From Stichopus chloronotus (taxonomy: Eukaryota > Echinodermata > Holothuroidea > Aspidochirotida > Stichopodidae), in assembly GCA_021234535.1 (NCBI GenBank), contig CM037841.1:12296825-12360824 (forward strand): 64,000 nucleotides of DNA, given 5' to 3'. Positions 1-10,770 of this stretch are shown piece by piece. The notes beneath the pieces are model-generated. The model ran no database searches, had not been told where the DNA came from, and saw only the letters and a list, made by a program, of their open reading frames with translations. Every line of letters starts with the position of its first letter. The stretch's first letter is position 1. The position numbers were made by a program, and so were the translations under genes.

Positions 1-1620
1 ACTGAAGCCAACACTATGCAACAGAGTGCATGCGCAATCCTTAGGTGTTGTTCATTGGCCATTATAGACTGACAGTTCATTTACTAAATCCATCAATTCG
101 TTAGCAATAGCTGGTGACCTGTAAGCAAAGTTTAATCACAAAGATCGTTGCACACTAGTTGGGAATATTCAGGTAATACACATTCACGATAGAAAAAGGA
201 AAGAATAAAGAGGAAGATTTCCTAACCACATATTAAAAATAAAACTACAGAATTGCATGGAAAAAAAAAATCAGCTATTTTGTAGGCCCGTTTTCGCTAA
301 CTGCATATTTTTTCATCTGTGGAATGACTGTGAATCTTAATTTACACGAAGAATAACAGCCATTTGACGCATGCCTTTGGTTTGTTAACGAAGGTATTGA
401 TTGTACAGATACAAGCGATATTCTTAGTATATGAAGGTGTAAACGGGACTATATTATACATACCAACAGCTACTTTTGGCATAAATTCAATTTATCTGGT
501 ACTTAACACAGTCGTTCCGGTCCTAGTTGGAAACCGGACAGCGGACTGTTTTGCTATGAAAGCAGTTTATCCCCCTCATAGGTTTACAGTTTTAGTGTTT
601 CTGTCACATGGAATACAAAGTGAACTATTGTAGACAATCAGGAAAGACTCTTTACAAATGCGGGAACACGGATTTCACGAGTTTATTATGGATTCAATGC
701 GGTATATAACATGCAACATAATTTGCAGAGCACAATGAAGGGTAAAAGGTAACCATTTGCTGAAATTGATCACTTCCATATGCATTCTGATCTACTGCGA
801 GGGTTTCGCCGAATAGTGACTGAAAAGAATACAAATAACATGATATGTTGTATCGAACTGATTTAAAACCCACTGATGACATTTACCACATACTCGTTAA
901 TAGTTGGTGAAGGATCACACTGCAATTTGTGAGTCTCAGACAGAGTTAAGTAAAGTCTTGACTTAAAAGTTCAAGTTGGTCCTTTTTTCTCATTTCATCC
1001 TTGGGTCTAACGCAAAGCTACAAGTCAGTGTGCATGAATCTGATTGTTCTGAAGACGAGTAGGCTATGATGACAATTTGACAAACATCCATCTACACTGA
1101 CAGACATTCAAGTAAAACACAGGGAGACGTCATCACTATACTACCGTATATTGCTTAATAAGAATTTCACACTATAGCGTTACAACGTCGTGGAACTTCG
1201 GGGGCATAAGTTTGAGTGCATATATCAGAATGTGGAATACTAAGTGTAATTCTCTTGTTTATATTGTTTGTGCTTACTTTCTATGTGGTTGTTTTCTTTT
1301 GGGTAACTTCTTTTGTACATATTTTTGTTTTGTGCAGGTATGTCGGGGTGGCAACATAAACAAGCTCTCGCGAGTTTCTTGTTGTCACTCCACGATCTCT
1401 TTTATTTTTTATATGATAATAATAATTGTATTGCACTATTAAAAGAGATTGAAATAAAGTCCGATGAAAAAAAATCACCCTTCTTTCTACCGTAATAACA
1501 CTCTAATGAATGAAAATTTTAAATAAAAGAAATCTGACATAGCATGTTATTATCGACATTGGTATCAAATGACAGAAAATGATGGAAGATCAACCGTAAA
1601 GGCTATTTTTATTCCTTCAA
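1..1620. other. Gene-free AT-rich DNA
   Basis: Open frames are short (under 90 codons) on both strands, overlap one another and show no family resemblance. I see no splice-bounded conserved segment or repeat of note. Confidence 0.6.
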
Positions 1621-1815
1621 AGAGCACATCCTACTTAACAGCAACAACAATAGTATGACAACAACAGCAATAATAACAAACAGATTATAACGTAACAGTC
1701 AAAGTAATGATAATAACGACAACAATAACAATAATAATAGCACTATATGCAGTAACAATAATATAAAACAATAATGACAGCAGCAACAGTACTGTTACAA
1801 TAATTAACAAGAAGG
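1621..1815. repeat. CAA/TAA-rich low-complexity tract
   Basis: The plus strand is a degenerate run of AAC, AAT and ACAGC trinucleotides, almost lacking T-rich or G-rich words. It looks like a decayed trinucleotide microsatellite. Confidence 0.7.
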
Positions 1816-1935
1816 TAATCCATGGAGTTGCGATATATCTCACCGCCAACATGCATTGATTTCAATAAAATCTTAAACACAGGGCCTGCACATGGGGATT
1901 TGTAATAGTTTACTGCAACCACATGTCACAGAGAC

Positions 1936-2415
1936 CTAGGGTAGCATACCCCAATTAATTTCCCCCATTGACATACGCATTAAATTGCAAAAGTAATGTG
2001 GTCTCTAAAGCCTTGTGGAAGTTTTCAACAGATATAAGCTACCACCCTTTAGAAAGCTGACACATTGGCCATTCATGGATTTTTCAATTTTCCGTTCCTT
2101 CAGTGGTTAGATTTTTTGCTAGAGGCCGTCCAAGTTACCATACCTTGTCACTGGTGCAAATCACACATCGCCTTGAATGACACTGCTCCGCCACCCAAAA
2201 GTCCATAACTTTTCCATAATTGCTTCAATTGGCACCATTTTTGCACCTTGTATACCTCAACTCGCCTTCTTCAACATTCAATCCACAAAAGAACCCATTT
2301 CAAAGGATGAAGTACCAAAAAAGTTGTCCAAATGTCTCCGATAGGGACTTTCACCGACACAGGTGAACAAAATGTGGAGAGACATCCAACTTCTATCTTG
2401 GTTATGCTACCCTAG
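1936..2415. mobile_element. Inverted-repeat element (MITE-like) bounded by CTAG
   Basis: The left end reads CTAG then GGTAGCATA (1936-1948) and the right end TATGCTACC then CTAG (2403-2415), an exact inverted pair. CTAG is itself a palindrome, so it may be a 4-bp target duplication or the outer part of the inverted repeat. The 454-bp interior has no long open frame, so the element would be non-autonomous. The superfamily cannot be assigned. Confidence 0.65.
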
Positions 2416-4685
2416 AGGACTGGTAACAGAACGCTCGCTGTAGCTAGTTCCGGGCACTGATTCTAAATTAGAGCAAAATATTCTTCAAACATAAAATGGT
2501 GGCAAGCAGAGAACCGAATATAAAATGGTAATATTCATATCTACTGTAAGGTACTGTAGCAAGCTTAAGCCTAGCCTGATGCCACTACTAAGGCTCAAAT
2601 AACGATAAAAATAACTGCTCAAAAGTATCTGTTAATATACTGCTACATAACACAATTACAACATTGGGTTAAACTTATTCCATATAGGTTAGGCTTAGTG
2701 GTTGGAGTTAGAGGTAGGATATGAGAGCAGGCCTCTCTGGGTTATTTGCACATTAGTCTCCTATTTACCTGTGCATGTCCTGGTTCTGCTAAAATTATTG
2801 TTTTACTTAAAAATAACGTTCTCATAATTGGCATGAATGTTCAAATACATTACCCACAGGGGCCAGTTCTGCTAAAATTGTTTTGGCTAAAGTTAAAATG
2901 TGGTGTCTATTGACAGGGATGCCGGCTCTATTTTTTTTTACCAAACAATCATCGAATTTCGCCAATTTACTATAAGAATCATAAATTGTATTTTCATTAT
3001 TATGTTCATAGAAAGGGCCTTGGAAAATTTTGCGAACACCGCTCAATTAGCTATCAACATATGGCGGAATCAGGGCCAATTTTGGTATTTTGGTAATTTT
3101 TCACATCCCCAATAGGTCGATGAGATAACAATGATAAATAAAAAGGAGAATGTAAATAAAAGCAGGTTGTCCTCATACTTCGAGTTTTCAAGTTACAGGT
3201 CATGTGTTTTAAACAAGTTCATGAGTATCTACAACTATACTCACAAGTTTACGTGCATTCTTTGCAGGTAGCAATGGCACGTGTGTGTTTGTACCTCTTT
3301 TAGCTGTGCAAAGAGTAACCGTGAACTAGTGGGGGAGTCATCAAGATGAGGATGACGTCACGTATGTGAGATTTATAAGATAAGACTAACCTATGAAGAA
3401 AGGATAAGGACAATTGTTCCCTTCTTTTCGTTAATTCTTCACCCCATGTATCAACCTCAATATGTGTTTTTATCTTTATGTAAATTTGGGGGACTACCAT
3501 TATCAGTAAAAGGAGAACCGCCTAAAGGAAAACCACTGTCTTGCATGGTGCATTACATTACAGTTTTATAGACAGGTAAGCATAATTTACATATGTGGCA
3601 TATTATGTAGCTGCCAGTAGATATGTATTTGTCTACCAACAACATAAACTTACAAAGTTCTCTTATACCTTTGAACTCAGTTGAAAAACAAAGAATTCAA
3701 CCTTGAACTGTTCTGGTATTTCCAAAACAATATAAGCCAACCAACGCCATAAGGTCTTTCAATGAAACACCTTTAGCTGAAAATTGAACACTAACAATAA
3801 TAAGCTATATGATCAATAGCCACGCAGGTTCTCTCTTTGCATGTATTTAGTGAGTCTTTCTAAATACTTCAGTTCCATGCATACAGGAAAAATGAGAAAC
3901 TGCTCACTCATGGAACTATTACACGGAATAGCTGCACGGTTGGCTGAAGCCGAGGTAAGGACGAAGAGCCTTGTTCACTCAGACGGAAATGGTGTCAGAA
4001 AACCTGAAAAAAAAGAGATATATAATACATAATGCACGTGCGTCACAACCTGACGACTATTGGTATCGTTGCCTATAGTAGAGTTGTTTTGTGGTTTGGT
4101 TGGAATGATGGAGTCTTCTGATGACGTCATTCCCAGGGCAATTATGGTTACCCCGACGTTACCAAGCCTCGGTATTTTCCAGTTTTGTGTATGAAGGTGT
4201 ATATGCCAGCTGGAAACCACGGGACAGAAAGATCATACCTTGTTCGTGTCTCTGTCAAAAGCCCCGTGATCTTTGTTTTCTTTAAGTTGGTGCTTAATTT
4301 ACTTATAATCTGGCAGAGTTACGAACGGAGCCTACTTTTGAACCTTTATGGGCTGATACCATTCAGCTTCATTTCTTTCTTGTTTTTAATAATCTCATTT
4401 GACTGCATGTAAACACACTTTAAACTGGACCTTGTCATGAGCGTTTGTTCCACTCATATATAGGGGCATATTACATTTTATTTTCCGTCAATGTTCTTGT
4501 AGCATGAATGTCTATCGCTCATTTGAAGGAACAGTGCAAAGAATGATATGTGCATTCCCCAAAGCTATACCTATCTCTCTTTAACCTATATCTCTTTTAA
4601 AAATATGTAACATGCACAATCTATGGTACTAACTATAACTGATATTTTGCATTATAACAGCATTTCAATTAAACCAGTCCCTCAA
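2416..4685. other. Gene-free stretch
   Basis: Short overlapping frames only. Two TGACGTCA palindromes occur, at 3353-3360 and 4122-4129. Nothing else is recognisable. Confidence 0.55.
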
Positions 4686-4821
4686 CGACCGATCCAGAAT
4701 AAAGGTAGACAGGGGAACGCCCCCCCCCCCCCCGCCCTTCCCTCCTGTTCCGAGCAAAAGATAAGAGTATGACAAAATCAAACTGAAATCAGTTCTAAAT
4801 TCGGGACTTTTCCTGTGTTGT

Positions 4822-5010
4822 TGACGAGTGCATGGATAAAGGTGAAGTAATGAAGCTTACCAACTGGGAGGTTCGGGGTTCGATTCCCGGCCGGGTCCCG
4901 ATCAGATGGGTTTCTCGTCCAAAGTTTATTTGAGGTTTTCTCATCTAAACTGACCTCGAGGAAAACGGTGACTAAATTTAATTTAAGTCAGTAGTCACTC
5001 CAGATGAAGT
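4822..5010 (+). mobile_element. tRNA-derived SINE
   Basis: A perfect RNA polymerase III B box, GGTTCGATTCC, lies at 4877-4887 inside a tRNA-like T arm: a seven-base loop at 4879-4885 with a stem pairing at four of five positions. The A box expected some 35-45 bp upstream is degenerate. No cloverleaf with an acceptor stem can be drawn, and the sequence continues into an unrelated body ending near 5010, as in tRNA-derived SINEs. It is not a functional tRNA gene. The exact ends are uncertain. Confidence 0.65.
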
Positions 5011-5019
5011 TCTAACATA

Positions 5020-5090
5020 TATATTATAGATGTTACCGTAATATATCTATATTACATATCGGTATATATGATATTATATATATCATTTAC
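5020..5090. repeat. AT-rich palindromic tract
   Basis: Dense TATA/ATAT words and short self-complementary segments such as ATATATTA follow directly after the SINE. This may be a decayed AT microsatellite. Confidence 0.45.
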
Positions 5091-5579
5091 AGTAGTGGGA
5101 GTAAGCAAAAGGCATGCAAGAAGTTCATGCATACATATTGCCTTTTCAAGTAGTGCCTGAAGATAAAATTTTCACAACTTTGAATAGTAACCTCGACTTT
5201 GCATTTTTTTAGGGTTAACCCCCCCCCCCCCGCCTGAGTTTTTCTTTTAACTAATCGCTTATAATAGCCCATATTCCTGTCGTTTTTATTAGTCTCTGTA
5301 ATCACCTATCCTCTCCAGGGCTCCCATTAAAATCTATCACTTCTTCCTAATACCTGTGACGGAAAACGCTCTGAAAAGAGTTCTGATGGACATGCTCTTA
5401 TCTATGTAAACTTAAAATGCAGCCCAGCTTTACATAATACTTGGCTTCAGCTATACAGAGACCTTCCTTAGTTACTGTGTGCTCCTTGGTGCGCATTGAT
5501 AGCTCCTATTTCGGGGGTTCAACAAAAGGGATCGACCCCCCCCCCCTGTGTATCAGTGTGTAAGCATTCCCTGAACCGC

Positions 5580-5788
5580 GATTTGAGGTAAGGCTTTTCT
5601 TGTGAAACCCACCGATGGTGACCCATGCATCATTTCCTCAAACAAAACGACAAAGTCATAATACTGGATTTTCCAATGCCTATGATACTGTCCCTCATAA
5701 TAAACTAAATTGCAAACTCCAAATTTACCGTGTGGATAAAAATGTGTTGAAATGGTCGGATCACAAAAAGCATAGAATACACAATTTT
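5580..5788 (+). pseudogene. LINE reverse-transcriptase fragment, frameshifted
   Basis: In one frame (5580-5672) the segment reads GFSCET, then QNDKVIILDF. The next frame continues FSNAYDTVPHNKL and then LQIYRVDKNVLKW. Together these match the palm-domain start of non-LTR reverse transcriptases of Jockey/CR1-like LINEs, where GFR..xSCETQ and LDFSKAFDTVPHxxL are typical and the D of AYDTV is the motif A catalytic aspartate. A one-base shift lies at about 5670-5673. In-frame stops at 5589 and within the CETHRW stretch show that it is dead. No YADD motif C, endonuclease or poly(A) tail is visible, so this is a short internal relic. Confidence 0.85.
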
Positions 5789-5800
5789 GCATCTACAATT

Positions 5801-7060
5801 TCCTCCCCTTGGACCAGTCCCCCCCCCCCCGGGATCAATTATCAACGAACCATCGTCATACCCCCCTCCCACAAACACACACACTCCCGTTGGTGAAAAT
5901 ATGGATCGCCCCTGGATGCACTTCGTAACTGATTTCAAGCATAGTATTATACATGGTTCTGGGAGATGGCAATGTTTTTGGTGTTTACGGACAGACTGGT
6001 GAGGCTGGGTGCTTTAACAATGGTGCATTTTAACGCAATTCAACATTAGCATATATCGTAATATCAGAATGGAAATCATTGCTGTTGTCGCGATTGCACA
6101 TGTTATTCAGGGCACCTAGCACGATGATTTGTAACCACTAAGACGACAAAGTTGGCCTGGAAATATGATTCTAGCTGGTAGCTGTAGACTTTGACCAAGG
6201 CCAAATGCTCGACTTTGAAGATTAAATGTATTCGAATCACTTAAAACTGTGTAGAAATATTAAAACGTTATCTTCTGTTTATATTCTTGTGAATTGTTGT
6301 ACATGCACCCAGTTGTTGTAAATGGTGGCCTCTGGCACTCCAATTATTACAGTCTCGTGTAAATTAACCTCTCAATCGAAGCTCATCTCACTAACTGAGG
6401 GTCGTTTCTCTTGTTTTCGAATAATCCATAACATTGATGATCAAAATTATACAAGGCGGACACATCTAGCTTTTAAAGTGTGACAGGCTATCTCGACCTT
6501 CCAGTGAACCGTGTGCGCTGTTCGTACCTGCACTATACGTGACGTCAGTCGCTAGCAGTTTAGTACCATGATATAATTACAATGCCGAAGGTCCCCGGAG
6601 AGCCACACGAGAATTGATGTAGAAAAGGAAAAGCTGAAAGAATCAGTAATGGAAGTCATAAACATCACACATAAGTGAACTTTCTTTTGTTTACACAGCA
6701 GGTTTTATCCCGAATATTTCAATAATGGTTTTAAAGTAGAAATCCCGGATGAACTTGGCACTTTAAGTAAATCATGCAGTCACATGAAAATTGTGAAACG
6801 TAGGCTATAAAACATGTAATTTTCATAACAATGATGGCAGACTATATTACTACTACTATTTTACGCCCCACATAAAATCACGTGAATAGGTGTTCTGTAT
6901 AGAGGAACCTTCCCCAGCTGGTGTTGGTATGTACGTTTATATTTTATTGCGAATGATACATGTCATAAACGCCCCTTGTGCAGGCTACCCTTCACGCGGT
7001 ATCCCGCAAGCCGATCCCCTAACAGGCCCGTGTAAAAGAAAGAAATGTCGTAGGCTCCTC
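5801..7060. other. Gene-free stretch with a poly-C tract
   Basis: A C11 run near 5820 and small overlapping frames are present. A TGACGTCA palindrome occurs at 6540-6547. I see no conserved coding segment. Confidence 0.5.
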
Positions 7061-7071
7061 GATGAACTTCA

Positions 7072-7989
7072 GGGGCATGCCCGTAGCCGGATGGGGGGGG
7101 GGGGGGGTGGAGCGTTCGAACGACCCACCCCAACTTGAGGGAGGTTCATTTTTCCACCCCTGTTTTTGAAGGGTCAGCTATGAAATATTTTGATCTTGAC
7201 ATATTGAGGCCGAATTTCCGTTCACTTTTAGCGGGAAGATAAAACTGTTCCACTTATGTCACTGTATACAGGCCCAAACATGACAACAATATCTCATCAC
7301 CACATACATATACTATGTGGGGTGATGAGATTATAAGCTCAAAAACCCGCATGCATGGTTATGTCATTGTGGCCGCGGATATCATTGAACTAGATACGAT
7401 ATAAAGCCCGGGACACACTGCCACGACAACTTCAAAAGCAACAAAGACAATAGACATTCACATGGATATTTGAGTGTGCAATTCTGCAATACTACTAGTT
7501 GTGCTCTGTGGACTACATAGTGCAGGCTGTAACTATGTACTTTAAGCTATGTTTTTTAAAACCTTATTTCAAAAATTTCACTGCATGATCATTCTCATTG
7601 TTTATTACCTGGTGCTTAACATTGTTTCAATGGAACAACATTTGTTTTGGAAATGTTTATATCAAAATCAGTGTAATCAGAGGCCAGACAGTGTGACAGT
7701 ACATGTAGGTTATGCATACTATGAGATTACATGTATGATTTTTTCCCCAAAAAGTGGTGTACTGTGTGGAATTCCCGGGGAAAAAGGACTTCTGTTGTGT
7801 TCAAATGTCCTCTAAAATGCTCCAGATTGCAGGAGATCTGCAGATTTCAAAGTTTTCCCTGGACGCATGCCCCGGAACCCTAGCAACTGCATGCTTACGG
7901 CAAGCGCCAGCCGCTTCCGTACTTGGGGAAAAGGTCCACGTCTTGGAAAAAAGACCCACCCCTCCACATGGGCTGGCTACGGGCCCGAG
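7072..7989. mobile_element. Probable non-autonomous element with imperfect inverted ends
   Basis: The left end GGGGCATGCCCGTAGCCGG (7072-7090) runs into a long G tract. The right end is the inverse, with CTGGCTACGGGCCCG at 7973-7987. The shared core is CCCGTAGCC, flanked by GGGC. The interior has no recognisable transposase. The element boundaries rest on imperfect ends, and no target duplication was found. Confidence 0.4.
7291..7331. repeat. Strong 41-nt hairpin
   Basis: ATCTCATCACCACATA (7291-7306) is followed, after a 7-nt loop, by its complement with two extra bases (7314-7331). It lies within the probable element at 7072-7989 and may be part of its structure. Confidence 0.55.
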
Positions 7990-9580
7990 GGGTCACATGA
8001 TATGCACACTTTGAGTTAAATTGCATATGAATGCAAATTGCTTCTTCAGTGACGGTGATCTTGAGTGTAAGCAAGTATTGTTGTAGGCTACTTTTGTGAA
8101 CATATAAAATTAACGACTGCGAAGCAAAGATATGTGTATGAAGGGACAAATGTTGTAAAGAGCTTTAGACTCGCTGCACGAACTTCATAACACAATATCA
8201 CGTGGCACGCAACGTGCTACAAGAAAGGAAACTCACCGTACGAAAAGTGAAAATTGGGTTATGGTTCCAGAGTAGAACAACTGATCGAGGTGCAAGGCAT
8301 GGCAATTGATGAGTACATGGCATGATATTCAGCTACCAAGTCCTCTGTAATAAAGAAAAAAAAATCAGAAAAATAAAATGTATTTTAAAATTGACAAAGC
8401 AAACTACATTCCACTGTTACTACTTTTGAATGTTTTACAGAGATGGCAAGTTGCCGCACGTCGGCGGGTTTCCGAAATTAAAGATACCTGTATAATTTAT
8501 CCTTACCATATATTGCATATTATAAGGCTGGCTTGTTATCTCCAAAAAGTGGGTAGCTACAGAGGCTGTTTTTCTTTTTTTCTTTTCATTTTCTTTTTTG
8601 TTTATCCTGCAGTTTGCGTTAATGGAATCTCATGAAATAGACCGAAAAAAATATATATATACTGAAGGTTGGGGTTTGGGATGGGTTTTGCAGATATTCC
8701 GACTCGTTTGGCATATATCGTTCATGAAAGTAAATAAATACAGTGGAAATATTCACTTTCCTTAATGTATTAAATTTTAAGTCTGTCCTCAACCATCATC
8801 AAAATACAACTCGAGTTTCTAAAATCGAAACATTACAGAGAGGATTCCATCCAAGGTCAACCGAATCCTTTGGAATTTTTAGTAAAGCATATGAAGCTAA
8901 TCTGTAATAACTTCATGATGTAAGTAAGTGAATGAATAAATAAATAAATATGAGATACGAGTTTATTTGCACGTCACGGCCAAATTAACGCTAACTGTTT
9001 CCATTAAATTCTCGAATTCAGTAGAGAGAGCACTAATTTCTTTCCATTTCATTTATTTTGATTTTCACTACAAATTTTACAATAGAACAGTTTTGGACAT
9101 GAGAGTTGTAAATTATGTGACAGGAAGTGCAATAAGAAACCCTGTGCTTATCGGGTATCAAGACAAAATCTAATGAGCTATAAGCTATAAGAAAAACAAG
9201 CTATAAGAAAAACAAAAGAAACCAACAACTGACAAAAGCATACCTCCCTCCCCCACCCCTCGCGACTATATTACTCACACCCAGACTACCCAAAGGAAGA
9301 GAAGAAGCAGGCAATAGGCACTTAAAACAGAAAATGGATAGAACAAGTCAATATACTAATTAGCACGTACTGACGAAGTACCTGTAAAGGCTCTTTCTAC
9401 AAGAAACTAGGGGGGGGGGGAGGGGTACGGAAAGGATTCCAGAGTGAATTTTTTTTTACATTTCTTTGAGTGCAAGTGATCAGCTTGCCTGACGTTATGA
9501 GAATGGATGCTTGGGTTGCATGGGACGCCAAAAGGGCAAAACGAATCGGTATCTGCGTGATTATAAGTCTTATTGGCGCA
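7990..9580. other. Gene-free stretch
   Basis: AT-rich DNA with a short AATA microsatellite near 8936-8950 and a G10 run near 9410. Nothing coding is recognisable. Confidence 0.5.
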
Positions 9581-9582
9581 CA

Positions 9583-9730
9583 ATGAAGTAAATGTAAAAT
9601 GAAACAGAAACCATGTAAAACGAAGTAGAAGCAGCCGTGTAAAATGAAGTATCAGCGTTTTAAAATGAAGTAGTAGCCACGTAAGATGAAATAGTAGCAA
9701 TGTAAAATGAAGGAATAGCGGTGTAATTTC
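9583..9730. repeat. Degenerate tandem repeat, unit about 20-24 bp
   Basis: Roughly six diverged copies of a unit containing GTAAAATGAAGTAGYAGC are visible on the plus strand. The 97-codon minus-strand frame across it, with its repeated LLLHF-type peptide, is a product of the repeat. Confidence 0.7.
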
Positions 9731-9739
9731 AAATGGTGA

Positions 9740-9885
9740 AAACAGTTGACGTCATGTACTGTAGAAATTGTAGAGTGAGGACGAAAAATCTGTTGGACGT
9801 TTTTTGTATCGGTTACAATTCTCACCTGAGACATATCTCTTTAACGTTTGAAGATTTTTGACACAACTGACAGCACTCAAAATTT
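9740..9885 (+). repeat. Dispersed direct repeat, copy 1
   Basis: About 140 bp, starting near a TGACGTCA (9747-9754) and running through GAGACATATCTCTTTAACGT and TTTTTGACA to ACGAAGAGG, is repeated at 10619-10770 with about 85 percent identity. No ends typical of a known superfamily were found. Confidence 0.75.
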
Positions 9886-9948
9886 ACGAAGAGGCTACCG
9901 CTACCACTTGAAATCATGCTGTTACCGATTTGTTTTTCCCTTTTGGCG

Positions 9949-10115
9949 TTCCATGGTCAGGGTGTACCTGCAGAGTTAAGATTACCATTGATGACCTTTC
10001 ACCAAACAACAATCCTTACTCAAGGTAACACGGATAGGCATAAAAAACATACTCATGAATATTATCTAGAGGACATCAAGATAAGTGAAAATAAAAAAAA
10101 TCAAGTTTTTTTTTT
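9949..10115 (+). mobile_element. Diverged half-copy of the foldback element
   Basis: This segment shares GTACCTGCAGAG, an ACCAAACAA block and CTCATGAATATTATCT in the same order as the right half of the palindromic element at 14399-14615. Its left half is not recognisable, so it is probably truncated. Confidence 0.55.
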
Positions 10116-10618
10116 CTCTCTCCTTGGGCACTTTATGACAGCATGTGCGATTGGTATCCTTTCTTGTATCACGAATCTATTAAGGTGACATAAGCATACC
10201 CGATTTGAAGGAAAAACGTTCAAAAAGATATGTAACATGTTATGCAAAAAAAGTTCTGTAAAATGTATGCGACAACGATCTATCCTCCTTTAACGGGAAT
10301 GACGTCATGAAATTCGAAGATGACATCAAATGACGACTTAAACTGTAGGTCTCAGTCACAAACTCTGATTTTAGTAGTAGAAGTACCGGAATAATATGTG
10401 TTTGGAAAAATAAAAAAGGTGATGTAATTGATTGTAGTAGGAAAAGGGTTACTTCCATCGTGTTGGCAGGTCTATTGAAACATTCCATCCTACTCCATGC
10501 ACCCCACCCACAACACCTTACTACCTCTATACCTCCATCTATCTTGAAGAAGGCTTACAGCTCTTATTATCCGTACCTTATAGCTGTGGCCCTCTGAGCA
10601 TGTGACATGCAACTAAAA

Positions 10619-10770
10619 AAAGAATTGACGTCACGTAGAAGTTGTAGAGTGAAGATGAAATTTCTGTTGGAATTTTTTTTGGTATCGATTACCATTCTCA
10701 ACTGAGACATATCTCTTTAACGTTTAAAGATTTTTGACAGAACTGAAAGCACCCAAAATTTATGAAGAGG
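10619..10770 (+). repeat. Dispersed direct repeat, copy 2
   Basis: Second copy of the 140-bp repeat seen at 9740-9885, again beginning beside a TGACGTCA (10626-10633) and ending in ATGAAGAGG. Confidence 0.75.

Noticed and set aside
4850..4925. Functional tRNA gene
   Set aside because: The B box and T arm are present, but no acceptor stem, anticodon arm or good A box can be drawn; it fits a SINE.
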